Shown: one piece after another, positions 19,014 through 26,511 of the stretch
Numbering within the stretch: position 1 is the first letter of the stretch
Layout: each line of letters opens with the position of its first letter
NCBI RefSeq assembly: GCF_029277445.1
Contig: NZ_CP119566.1
Coordinates: forward strand, 1,395,001-1,459,000
Direction: 5' to 3'
DNA from: Pararhizobium qamdonense
GTDB lineage: Bacteria > Pseudomonadota > Alphaproteobacteria > Rhizobiales > Rhizobiaceae
Length of the DNA: 64,000 nucleotides
Notes under the pieces: model-generated
What the model was told of the DNA's origin: nothing
Database searches by the model: none
The model's input: the letters and a program-made list of their open reading frames with translations, nothing else
Made by a program: the position numbers and the translations under genes

Positions 19014-20057
19014 TCACAGCTGCGGCAGTTCCCCGATCGGGAAGAACGCCAGGAATGCAATCCCGTCGCGCACATTGAGCTTCACGGTCGCCTCGTTCTT
19101 GCCGTCGGCAAGCGCGGTCAGCATGTTGGCGATGTTGTTGACCATGACGGTGCCGTCCTTGTCGGTGAAGACCTTGACGAGGTTCTGGCGCCAGCCCTCG
19201 ATATTCTTCATGGTGACGCTGAATTCGCCGGAGATCAGGCCCTGATCGTTGACGCTGAACGGGCCGGAGGCGGTCGTGATCATGTCATTGCCGAGGTCGA
19301 GCGTCAGGTTGCGCATTTCGCCCTTGCTGCCGCGCAGCGCGTCCGGCTTCCAGCCGCCCCGCTGCATCAGGATGCCCCGCCCGGCGAAGGTCATGTCGGC
19401 GCTGGCATTGACGGGCGGCAGCAGGCTTGTTCCGGCATCGAGCTTCAGATCGAATTGATCGACGCTGAGGGCCGCATCGAGATCAGGGCCATTCTGGCGG
19501 AAATGGGCTTCGCCATGCCCGGCGTTGAAGATGACCTTATGGGTGTCGCCAGGTGCTGCATCATCCTCGAAAGCGGGTAGCATGGCGGTTCCGGCCAGCT
19601 TGTCATAGGTGAGCGAGGTGCGGTCAAGGCCGGAGAGCGCCGCCTGCACGCTGGCATGCATCAGTTCCCAGTCTGCCGAGACCGTCATGCCGGGGGAGAA
19701 GCGGATTTCCGCCGGGCCGTCAAGCTCGATGATCGCATGGCCCGGCCTGTAGACCTGGGCTGCCGAGCGCAGCGCGCCGAAGGATGCGGATGCGCCGCGC
19801 TTGATATCATCGAGGCGGACGCTGTTGCAGAATAGGCCGATGCGGAAGGGAAAGCCGCGCACGTTCATATCGTCGCATTCGGCCGATGCGCCGCTCGCCT
19901 TCTTCTCGGTCAGAAAATGTGCGAGCCGCGTCTCGATCTGGTTGGCCGCGACAAACCATGCGCCGCAATAGACGATCAGGAACAGCACGATGCCGATCGC
20001 CAGCCGCTTGATTTTCCGGCTACCGGCGGAGGGGGCGGCGATATCTGCTGCGGTCAT
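19014..20057 (-). CDS. DUF2125 domain-containing protein
   Basis: A 347-aa protein with an N-terminal membrane anchor or signal sequence (KRLAIGIVLFLIVYCGAWF, about residues 17-36) and a large extracytoplasmic domain of the DUF2125 type. The family has AsmA-like character: CDDMNVRGFPFRIGLFC near the start, GHAIIELDGPAEIRFSPG, and a C-terminal segment ending FFPIGELPQL. The ATG at 20057 (MTAADIAAPSAG) is chosen; the frame stays open upstream without family sequence. It is divergent from chaC. Function is unknown; envelope lipid or polysaccharide handling would be a guess. Confidence 0.8.
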   Translation of the reverse strand: MTAADIAAPSAGSRKIKRLAIGIVLFLIVYCGAWFVAANQIETRLAHFLTEKKASGASAECDDMNVRGFPFRIGLFCNSVRLDDIKRGASASFGALRSAAQVYRPGHAIIELDGPAEIRFSPGMTVSADWELMHASVQAALSGLDRTSLTYDKLAGTAMLPAFEDDAAPGDTHKVIFNAGHGEAHFRQNGPDLDAALSVDQFDLKLDAGTSLLPPVNASADMTFAGRGILMQRGGWKPDALRGSKGEMRNLTLDLGNDMITTASGPFSVNDQGLISGEFSVTMKNIEGWRQNLVKVFTDKDGTVMVNNIANMLTALADGKNEATVKLNVRDGIAFLAFFPIGELPQL

Positions 20058-20255
20058 GGTCTGCTCCGTCGTTCGTGCGCAAGCTTCCGCACGGGAAGTC
20101 TGGTCTGCCGGTCTGGCCGTCCACCGCCGCATGCGCTCCAATACCCGTGCAGGAAATCGATTCCGATTGCCGGGCAGATGCGCTAGGAAAGCACCAGAGT
20201 GGACTGTCCGCCGCTCCTGGCCCCGTTTTGTGGCGCCGGAATGGCATGGATGTGA

Positions 20256-20801
20256 ATGGCAGTGGATATGGACGATTTTTGGGTGTTTGGCTATGGTTCG
20301 CTGATGTGGAACCCCGGCTTTGCCTTTGCGGACAAGATGACGGCGCGGGCGTTCGGCTACCGGCGCTCGCTCTGCGTCCGCTCCTTCGTGCACCGGGGAA
20401 CACCGCAACGGCCGGGCCTCGTGCTCGGGCTCTACCATGGCGGCTCCTGCCGTGGCATGGCGTTCCAGGTGGCGTCGAAGGATAAGGACGATGTTTTAAG
20501 CTACCTGCGCGAGCGCGAACTGGTCACCCATGTCTACCTTGAGCGCATCATGCCCATCCTGCTTGCCGACGGCCGCCGGGTTGCGGCATTGACCTACACG
20601 ATCGACCGCAACCATGTGCAATATGCAGGTGCGCTCAGCGCCGAGGATGCCGCCGCTATTGTCGCGGTATCGCATGGCAAATCAGGACCCAATCCGGAAT
20701 ATGTGGTCAATACGCTCGCCCATCTAAAAGAGATAGGCATTCGCGATCCTTGGCTGGAGGACGTCGCCGCCATCGTCGAGAGGCTCCTGTCTCAGGCCTA
20801 G
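20256..20801 (+). CDS. chaC: ChaC-family gamma-glutamylcyclotransferase
   Basis: Cytosolic enzyme of the glutathione-specific gamma-glutamylcyclotransferase family, releasing 5-oxoproline and Cys-Gly from glutathione. The signature WVFGYGSLMWNPGF is at about residues 8-21. Other features are GYRRSLCVRSFVHRGTP, GMAFQV and the conserved acidic YLRERELVTHVYLE with the likely catalytic Glu. Length is about 181 aa; a second ATG at 20268 (MDDFWVFGYGSL) is equally plausible. The stop codon TAG lies in the hairpin repeat at 20800-20844, which separates it from convergent plsC. Confidence 0.88.
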   Translation: MAVDMDDFWVFGYGSLMWNPGFAFADKMTARAFGYRRSLCVRSFVHRGTPQRPGLVLGLYHGGSCRGMAFQVASKDKDDVLSYLRERELVTHVYLERIMPILLADGRRVAALTYTIDRNHVQYAGALSAEDAAAIVAVSHGKSGPNPEYVVNTLAHLKEIGIRDPWLEDVAAIVERLLSQA

Positions 20802-20844
20802 AGCCTCGTACGATCAATGAGGCGCATTGATCGTACGAGGCTCT
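20800..20844. repeat. Hairpin repeat, copy 2, between convergent chaC and plsC
   Basis: Left arm AGAGCCTCGTACGATCAAT (20800-20818) pairs perfectly with ATTGATCGTACGAGGCTCT (20826-20844) around a 7-nt loop. It is a shortened relative of the 2009-2066 palindrome with one arm-internal base change on each side that keeps pairing. The TAG stops of both chaC and plsC are completed by its ends. Confidence 0.9.
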
Positions 20845-21640
20845 AAGCGCCGCTCCCGTTCAGTTCGTTCAACTCCTTCAGCCGCTGCATGGCTGTCGGC
20901 GGCAGCGGCACCTGCGGATTATCCCGGACGGTTTCCACAAGCAGCGCATCGCTGGCGCTTTCCATAACATCGACCAGTGTTTTCAAAAACACGTCTGGGT
21001 CCAGCCCTGGACCGATCGGCGGCAGGATGCGCACCTTGAAATGGCCGGGATAGCGCAGGAACTTGCGGCGCGGCCAGAACAGGCCGGGATGCATGACGAC
21101 GGGGATCACCGGCATGTCCAGATCACGGTAGAGCCTGGCGATGCCATATTTGTATTCCGGCGGCGCGCCCGGCGGACGGCGGGTGCCTTCCGGATAGATG
21201 ATCAGCTGGCGGCCTGTTGCTAGTTCATCCTTGGCGCGCTTCATCACCGCCGCCATCACCTTGCCGCGTGCGCCGCGATCGACCGGCACCATGCGCTGCT
21301 TCTGGACATACCAGCCGAACAGCGGAATCCACACGAGTTCGCGCTTGAGGATGAAGAACGGGTCCGCCAGCCATGGCAAAAGGGCGTAGACGTCCCAGAA
21401 CGACTGGTGCTTGGGCGCGAAGATATAGCCGCCCTTGGGGATATTCTCCAATCCCTCGATCTCGAAGGTCGTGCCGACGATGACCCGGAACAGCCAGTGA
21501 TTGCTGCGCGCCCAGTTCTTCGGCACGAACCATGAGGTCTTGCGCGGCGCCAGGAAATAGAACGGCGTCATCACGACCATCTGGAGGATCAGGTTGATGT
21601 AGAACACGATGTTGAACAGGACTGAACGCAGGATGATCAT
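20843..21640 (-). CDS. plsC: 1-acyl-sn-glycerol-3-phosphate acyltransferase
   Basis: Membrane acyltransferase (265 aa) making phosphatidic acid from lysophosphatidic acid. An N-terminal hydrophobic segment (about residues 1-30) is followed by the catalytic HX4D motif KHQSFWDVY, the acceptor-binding IIYPEGTRRPPGAPP block and VPVDRG. The ATG at 21640 (MIILRSVLFNI) starts the first helix; an upstream extension in frame has no family character. It is the last gene of the ftsE-ftsX-ydcF-plsC series, linking division and envelope synthesis. Confidence 0.93.
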   Translation of the reverse strand: MIILRSVLFNIVFYINLILQMVVMTPFYFLAPRKTSWFVPKNWARSNHWLFRVIVGTTFEIEGLENIPKGGYIFAPKHQSFWDVYALLPWLADPFFILKRELVWIPLFGWYVQKQRMVPVDRGARGKVMAAVMKRAKDELATGRQLIIYPEGTRRPPGAPPEYKYGIARLYRDLDMPVIPVVMHPGLFWPRRKFLRYPGHFKVRILPPIGPGLDPDVFLKTLVDVMESASDALLVETVRDNPQVPLPPTAMQRLKELNELNGSGA

Positions 21641-21732
21641 CGGGCAGGCTTTCGCAGCGAAAAGGTTAGCCCGCTGCCTACACCAATATTCCGCCAAGGC
21701 AAACAGCTGGGTGGCGCGATCGGGCAGGATGT

Positions 21733-22428
21733 CTAGCCGCTGCTGGCGGCATCCCTGGTTTCCGTGCGCAATCCGCTGGCCGGATGCGCGCCGAGCGCAT
21801 CGCGCACCGACGCGATCGTCAGCTTCAGATATTCCAGAAGGATCGTCTTCAGCACCATCGGGTTTGCCAGCCAGTTGGTGCTTTTCAAATCGGAATTGAC
21901 GACGGGATAGGCGATGAACTCTATGCCCGGATTGGCCCGGCGCAATTCCAGCAGGCTGCGCGGCATATGGTAATTGTTGGTGACGACAAGGATGCTGCGA
22001 TAGCCATTGTCGCGAATCCAGTTGGCGGTCTCGTTGGCATTGCCGATCGTATCGATCGCATCATGACCGATATCGACGCAGCATTTGAACAGGTCGGCCG
22101 AACTCTGGGTGTTGCGGCGAATCTGGCCACCGGTGGTCGCGGGGTGAACGCCCGAGATCAAGAGCCGCTTTCCAGCGCCCATCTGCAGCAGTTCGACCGC
22201 TTGGTCGATCCGCTGGAAGCCTCCGGTCAGAACCACGATCGCATCAGCCTTCGGATTGGCGGGCGGCTGCAGAGAGGCGACCGAATCGGCGAAATAGAGG
22301 AAGCCCGCAGCGGCAATGGCGGCAACCAGGATGAGCACGTAAAATGTCAGGCGCACCAGGCGGCGGCGCAGGCTGACATGCCGCCGCACCAACGTTCCCT
22401 TCTGCCGTGTTTCGCCGTTTTCGCTCAT
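21733..22428 (-). CDS. YdcF/ElyC family membrane protein (DUF218)
   Basis: A 231-aa protein with one N-terminal transmembrane helix (LTFYVLILVAAIAAAGFLYF, about residues 28-47) and a periplasmic or cytoplasmic DUF218 domain: ADAIVVLTGGFQRIDQAVEL, GKRLLISGVHP, NANETANWIRDNGYRSILVV and TNNYHMPRSLLELRR. SanA/ElyC/YdcF relatives affect envelope integrity and lipid-carrier metabolism, but the reaction is unsettled. It lies between ftsX and plsC on the same strand. Confidence 0.87.
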   Translation of the reverse strand: MSENGETRQKGTLVRRHVSLRRRLVRLTFYVLILVAAIAAAGFLYFADSVASLQPPANPKADAIVVLTGGFQRIDQAVELLQMGAGKRLLISGVHPATTGGQIRRNTQSSADLFKCCVDIGHDAIDTIGNANETANWIRDNGYRSILVVTNNYHMPRSLLELRRANPGIEFIAYPVVNSDLKSTNWLANPMVLKTILLEYLKLTIASVRDALGAHPASGLRTETRDAASSG

Positions 22429-22528
22429 TGCCGTTCCACCTGCTCCGCTGGGACCAGGAGTGATTCTGATTCTTCCATAGAAGCAGATTGCGGCAACGGA
22501 GGGATGCAGGACAGCGCAATCATGACAA

Positions 22529-23539
22529 TCAGGTCTGATTGCCGTCGATGCGTGCCGGATCGGACCGGATCAGATCGATTTCATAGATCGTGCGCATCAC
22601 CGTGAAACGGGCCGTCAGCGTCGTCAACAGCGCAATCACGATCATGATGGCGGCAATACCGAGATAGCCGGTATAGCCGATGGAGAAGCTGCCGAACATG
22701 GCGGTGGTCTGGTCGCTCTGCGGCGTTGCCAATGATCGCGATTGCCAGAAGCTGGCAATGGCAAAGCAGGCCGCGGCCAGAAGCCCGCCAGCGCCCGAAC
22801 CCTTCAGGCTGATCTTCAAGAAGTGTTTCTGGAATTCCGAAGCGACGAAGCCAGCCTCCGCCCCGACGAAATGCAGAACCTCTACAATGTGCCGGTTGCC
22901 CGAGAGCGTGCCGCGCGTGGCAAAGATCACCGTCAGCACCATGGCGGAAAACACCAGGACGAGCACGCCGGTGCCGATCAGCGCCGTGGTATGGGCCATC
23001 GCCACCAGCCGGTCGACCCAGGTGCGGTGATCGTCGAGATAGGCCTGCGGAATGGTTTCCGTCAGCATGACCCGCATGGCGGCGAAATCCGGCGGGTTCT
23101 GCTCGTCGATGGTGATGATCACGAGACGCGGCACCGGCAGGTCATCGAGATCAAGGCCGGCTCCAAGCCAGGGCTCCAGAAGGCGCGCGGTCGCCGCCTT
23201 GTCAACGATGGTACCGTTGGTGGTGCCGTCAAAGGTGAGAGCGAGATCGCGGGCGTCCGCCAGGGCCTTTTCCATATCGAGCTTTTCGTCCGGCTTGATC
23301 TGGATGGTGATCTCGCGGGAAATCTGGCTTTCCCAGCTTTGCGCGGTCGAGCGCACCATGCTGACGGCGCCAAGCGTCAGGCAGGCCAAAAACGCCATGA
23401 TGGCGATGACGAGCACCAGCGCATTGCCGGAGACATTTCCCGGCGGCACGATCGGCGCGGTCGGACGGACACGCAGCGCCGCCTTGCGCTCCTGCGGCGC
23501 AGCCGGGCTGGTGCGATTGTTGACGGGCGCTTCACTCAT
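22529..23539 (-). CDS. ftsX: Cell division protein FtsX
   Basis: Membrane subunit of the FtsEX complex, which couples ATP hydrolysis at the divisome to activation of peptidoglycan hydrolases. The 336-aa protein has four transmembrane segments: one after the Pro-rich N-terminal tail (NALVLVIAIMAFLACL, about residues 40-60), then a periplasmic loop, and three C-terminal (TTALIGTGVLVLVFSAMVL, LLAAACFAIASFW and GIAAIMIVIALLTTL). It lacks motifs of classical macrolide-type permeases. It overlaps ftsE by 8 nt. Confidence 0.93.
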   Translation of the reverse strand: MSEAPVNNRTSPAAPQERKAALRVRPTAPIVPPGNVSGNALVLVIAIMAFLACLTLGAVSMVRSTAQSWESQISREITIQIKPDEKLDMEKALADARDLALTFDGTTNGTIVDKAATARLLEPWLGAGLDLDDLPVPRLVIITIDEQNPPDFAAMRVMLTETIPQAYLDDHRTWVDRLVAMAHTTALIGTGVLVLVFSAMVLTVIFATRGTLSGNRHIVEVLHFVGAEAGFVASEFQKHFLKISLKGSGAGGLLAAACFAIASFWQSRSLATPQSDQTTAMFGSFSIGYTGYLGIAAIMIVIALLTTLTARFTVMRTIYEIDLIRSDPARIDGNQT

Positions 23540-24191
23540 AGATGTCGAGCCGCCCCTGCGACAGGATCATCCGGCGCGCCTCGACCTGATCCATCAGCGA
23601 GAGATCGTGCGTCGCGATGACGACAGCGGTGCCGAGCCGGTTCAACTCAAGGAACAGATTGAGCAGGCGGCGCGCCATCGGTGGATCGACATTGCCCGTC
23701 GGCTCGTCGGCCAGCAGGATTTCCGGGCGGTCGATCAGGGCGCGCGCAATCGCCGCGCGCTGCTTTTCGCCGCCTGAAAGCACCGGCGGCAAAACATTGA
23801 TGCGTTCGCCAAGCCCCACCCAGCCAAGCAGTTCGAGAACGTCGGCCCGGTAAGACGATTCGTCCTTGCCGCGCACCCGCAGCGGCAAGGCGACATTCTC
23901 GTAGGTTGTCAGATGATCGAGCAGGCGGAAGTCCTGGAAGACGATGCCGACACGGCGGCGCAGCATCGGGAATTCGTCGCGCGGAATGGTCGAGATATTG
24001 CGGTCGAACATGCGGATGAGGCCGCGCGTCGGCTGCAGCGATAAAAACAGCAGCCGCAGAAGCGTGGTTTTTCCCGCACCGGAAGGACCGGTCAGGAACT
24101 GGAACGATTTCTTGGGAATGTCGAAGGTCAGGTCGCGGAGGATTTCCGGGCCCATTCCATAGCGCAATCCGACATTTTCAAAATGAATCAA
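23532..24191 (-). CDS. ftsE: Cell division ATP-binding protein FtsE
   Basis: ABC-type ATPase of the FtsEX complex, 219 aa. Visible: Walker A TGPSGAGKTTLLRLL at about residues 34-48, Q-loop VFQDFRLLDHL, signature LSGGEKQRAAIARAL, Walker B ILLADEPTGNVD and the switch His in VIATHDLSLMDQ. The first residues (MIHFENVGLRYG) are typical. It is the first gene of the division/envelope operon. The divergent promoter region upstream contains a CtrA-type box at 24299-24313. Confidence 0.96.
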   Translation of the reverse strand: MIHFENVGLRYGMGPEILRDLTFDIPKKSFQFLTGPSGAGKTTLLRLLFLSLQPTRGLIRMFDRNISTIPRDEFPMLRRRVGIVFQDFRLLDHLTTYENVALPLRVRGKDESSYRADVLELLGWVGLGERINVLPPVLSGGEKQRAAIARALIDRPEILLADEPTGNVDPPMARRLLNLFLELNRLGTAVVIATHDLSLMDQVEARRMILSQGRLDIYE

Positions 24192-24298
24192 CGGGTCAGT
24201 CCAGCTTCTCTTCGATCCAGCCTGCCACGTCTTCGCGGCAGGTTGATGGCCCTTGTTGCAGCATATGGCGCAGCATGCCTGTTACAGCGCCAACATGG

Positions 24299-24313
24299 TT
24301 AAACAGTGGTTAA
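24299..24313. promoter_or_regulatory. CtrA-type binding site (TTAA-N7-TTAA)
   Basis: TTAA at 24299-24302, 7-nt spacer ACAGTGG, and TTAAC from 24310 match the alphaproteobacterial CtrA consensus exactly. It lies 108 nt before ftsE and about 155 nt before the divergent gene at 24468. An additional half site (TTAACC at 24359) is nearby. The motif is short and the assignment depends on context. Confidence 0.5.
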
Positions 24314-24467
24314 CTTTGCGTGAAAACGGGCCGGTCCGGCAGTGCCGTTTTCGAAGCATTAACCATTTAGGTTTACGTCTGGGAAAGGTTTGTTTCAATG
24401 CCCGAATCTGGCCTGCCTATACCTTGGGGTATTCGGGGAGAGCCGGTCTGGCTGCGAAGGAGAGACG

Positions 24468-25136
24468 ATGAACGCTTTCCGCTCCAACGGCGCTGCCAGC
24501 CGCATGGATTTCCTGCCACCGGAACGCCGGGGGCGGCCTGCTTCCGCACGGGCTGTGCCCAAACGCAGCGATATCGTTGACGCAGAGTTCGAGACCGTCG
24601 TGTCGCCCGGGCGGCGCCATGTCTATCCGGTTTTCAACGATAATCGCGCGCGTCCGGCAGCCCGGTCTGGGGCAAGTCCGCGGTCTGTCGCAGCGGTGTT
24701 CGGATGGGTGGTCAATCATGTCGAGCGCCTGCTGCAGACGGCATCCCCCAAAGCTTTCGCCGTCCTGGTCACCTGCCTATGCGCCCCGGTCTTCGTGTTA
24801 TTTGCCAGCCTGCCGCAGTATCAGCCGGCCCTTCCACCGGCGCCGGCATTGTCGATCAGCGATGTCACCACGTCGCTCAACGATGCCAATGGCATGAAGA
24901 TCCTCTCTGTCTACGGCGCGGTCGAAAATCACTCCGATGCACCGAAGGCCGTGCCGGCAATCCTGGTCGATGTGATCGCAAACGGCCACCGGCGCCCGGC
25001 CACCCGTATCGACGCCAGCGAAACGGTTCTGGCTCCGGGCGAGAGCCGTCCGTTTTCGACCCGTCTCCTACACACAGGTGGAAAACTGCCCGGTGTCGCC
25101 GTTTCCTTCGGTCAACCGGGTGATTCGGCGCCCTGA
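24468..25136 (+). CDS. Hypothetical membrane-anchored protein divergent from ftsE
   Basis: A 222-aa protein starting MNAFRSNGAASRMDFLPP with a strong AAGGAG ribosome binding site. An Arg/Pro-rich, probably disordered N-terminal region (about residues 1-95) is followed by one transmembrane helix (FAVLVTCLCAPVFVLFASL) and a C-terminal beta-rich domain (SVYGAVENHSDAPKAVPAI, then LVDVIANGHRRPATR, ETVLAPGESRPFSTRL) like FxLYD/DUF3426 domains. Rhizobial genes here often carry an N-terminal MJ0042 zinc ribbon; none is visible in this one. Function unknown; a division or envelope role is suggested only by position. Confidence 0.7.
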   Translation: MNAFRSNGAASRMDFLPPERRGRPASARAVPKRSDIVDAEFETVVSPGRRHVYPVFNDNRARPAARSGASPRSVAAVFGWVVNHVERLLQTASPKAFAVLVTCLCAPVFVLFASLPQYQPALPPAPALSISDVTTSLNDANGMKILSVYGAVENHSDAPKAVPAILVDVIANGHRRPATRIDASETVLAPGESRPFSTRLLHTGGKLPGVAVSFGQPGDSAP

Positions 25137-25197
25137 CTGTGTTAAGCGGCTAGGTTCCGGAGGCGCAGTCTCCACTATCGTTCTGGAGACTATGCCC

Positions 25198-25743
25198 ATG
25201 CCCGTCGTCCGTGGAAAAAATATCGATCCGCTCTATTCCGCCGAGGTGATTGCGGCGCGCAACGTTGAAATGGCCGAGCAGATCGTCAAGGGCCCGCTCA
25301 ATGACCTTCTGGTCATTGCCGTTCTCAAGGGCTCCTTCATCTTCGCCGCCGACCTCATCCGGGCGATGCACACGGTCGGCCTTGCGCCGGAGGTCGAGTT
25401 CATCACGCTGTCCAGCTATGGAACGGGTACGGTGTCGCAGGGCGTCAAGATCATCAAGGATATCGACAGCGATGTGCATGGCCGCGATGTTCTTCTGATT
25501 GACGACATCCTGGAATCGGGCCGCACCCTGCGCTTTGCCAAGGAACTGATGCTGGAGCGCGGCGCAAAATCGGTGACGATCGCCGTTCTGCTGGACAAGA
25601 AGGTCAAGCGTTCGACCGATCTGGAGGCCGATTATGTCGGTTTCGAATGCCCCGACTATTTCGTCGTCGGCTATGGCATGGACGTCGCCTATGCCTTCCG
25701 CGAGCTGCCGTTCGTCGGCGTTGTCACCGGCGACGCCGAATAG
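25198..25743 (+). CDS. hpt: Hypoxanthine phosphoribosyltransferase
   Basis: Purine-salvage PRTase (181 aa) forming IMP/GMP from hypoxanthine/guanine and PRPP. Visible: AVLKGSFIFAADLIRA, the flexible-loop FITLSSYGTGTVSQG, and the PRPP motif DVLLIDDILESGRTL (about residues 97-111). KKVKRSTDLEADYVGFECPD supplies the base-binding region. Start choice: the second ATG (25198, MPVVRGKNIDPLY) fits a GGAG 9 nt upstream; the ATG two codons earlier is too close to it. Confidence 0.93.
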   Translation: MPVVRGKNIDPLYSAEVIAARNVEMAEQIVKGPLNDLLVIAVLKGSFIFAADLIRAMHTVGLAPEVEFITLSSYGTGTVSQGVKIIKDIDSDVHGRDVLLIDDILESGRTLRFAKELMLERGAKSVTIAVLLDKKVKRSTDLEADYVGFECPDYFVVGYGMDVAYAFRELPFVGVVTGDAE

Positions 25744-25904
25744 ACTTAGTCTGTGGAAAGCCGCTGATCGGGGCATCGGCGTTTACGGAAAACAAACAAA
25801 ACTCTGGTGGTGTTGACCCCGCAGCGTCTGTGCTGCGGGTCCGGGAACCAGCGCCATCAAGGGCAGCGGGTTGCCAGTGAGGTGTTGACGAAACGGAGGC
25901 CATG

Positions 25905-26264
25905 ATGGCGAAAATCCTGATTACCGAAGATGAGGACGGCCTGCGCCGTTTCGTTGCCCGCGCCCTGCAGCTGGATGGTCATGAGACCGTCGAAGCGGCC
26001 GATGGTGCCGAGGGGCTGGCCTGCCTGAAGGGCGCAAATTTCGATCTACTTCTGTCGGATATCCGCATGCCTGTCATGGACGGCATCGAGCTTGCCCACC
26101 AGGCATCCGCCGCATTTCCGGCGTTGAAGATATTGTTGATGACCGGCTATGCCGAACAGCGCGAACGGGCCGACAATTTGACGGGAAAGGTCATCGATGT
26201 CGTGTCGAAGCCGTTTACGTTGCCGGATATTCGCAAGGCTGTTGCGGTGGCGCTGGCGGCTTAA
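25905..26264 (+). CDS. Single-domain response regulator, CpdR-like
   Basis: A receiver-only protein of 119 aa. The acidic pocket (TEDEDGL), phospho-acceptor Asp in LLSDIRMPVMDG (about residue 51), Thr in LLMTGYAEQ and Lys in VSKPFTLPD are all present. There is no output domain. CpdR-type receivers control ClpXP-dependent proteolysis of cell-cycle regulators in alphaproteobacteria; rhizobia carry several paralogs and this may be one of the less-studied ones. Start: the second of two ATGs is 5 nt after GGAGGCC. No histidine kinase is nearby. Confidence 0.85.
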   Translation: MAKILITEDEDGLRRFVARALQLDGHETVEAADGAEGLACLKGANFDLLLSDIRMPVMDGIELAHQASAAFPALKILLMTGYAEQRERADNLTGKVIDVVSKPFTLPDIRKAVAVALAA

Positions 26265-26295
26265 GCAACTCGTCGAGCATTTTTGCAGGGACGCA

Positions 26296-26345
26296 CCCCC
26301 CCCTCTGTCACTCCGTGACATCTCCCCCGCAAGGGGGGGAGATTG
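26296..26345. repeat. Palindromic intergenic repeat, left half of an inverted pair
   Basis: CCCCCCTCTGTCACTCCGTG, then ACATCTCCCCCGCAAGGGGG. It is the same family as 15786-15853 and is mirrored by the unit at 26421-26465. It lies downstream of the receiver gene. Confidence 0.85.
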
Positions 26346-26420
26346 GCTACCGGCTTTCTGCGCCCCTGACGGGCATTGTTCTTAAGGGAAAAGGATGACT
26401 GTCCTCTGAGGGGAGTGATG

Positions 26421-26465
26421 ATCTCCCCCTTGCGGGGGAGATGTCACGGAGTGACAGAGGGGGGT
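26421..26465. repeat. Palindromic intergenic repeat, right half of an inverted pair
   Basis: TCTCCCCCTTGCGGGGGAGA, then TGTCACGGAGTGACAGAGGG and two more Gs: nearly the reverse complement of 26296-26345. The two together could form a long stem around an internal 75-nt loop. It lies 47 nt after the end of the convergent TIGR02302 gene. Confidence 0.85.
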
Positions 26466-26511
26466 CGTGTCCGCATACTCCATCAGCGCCGCCACCGGCC
26501 CCAATCACACC

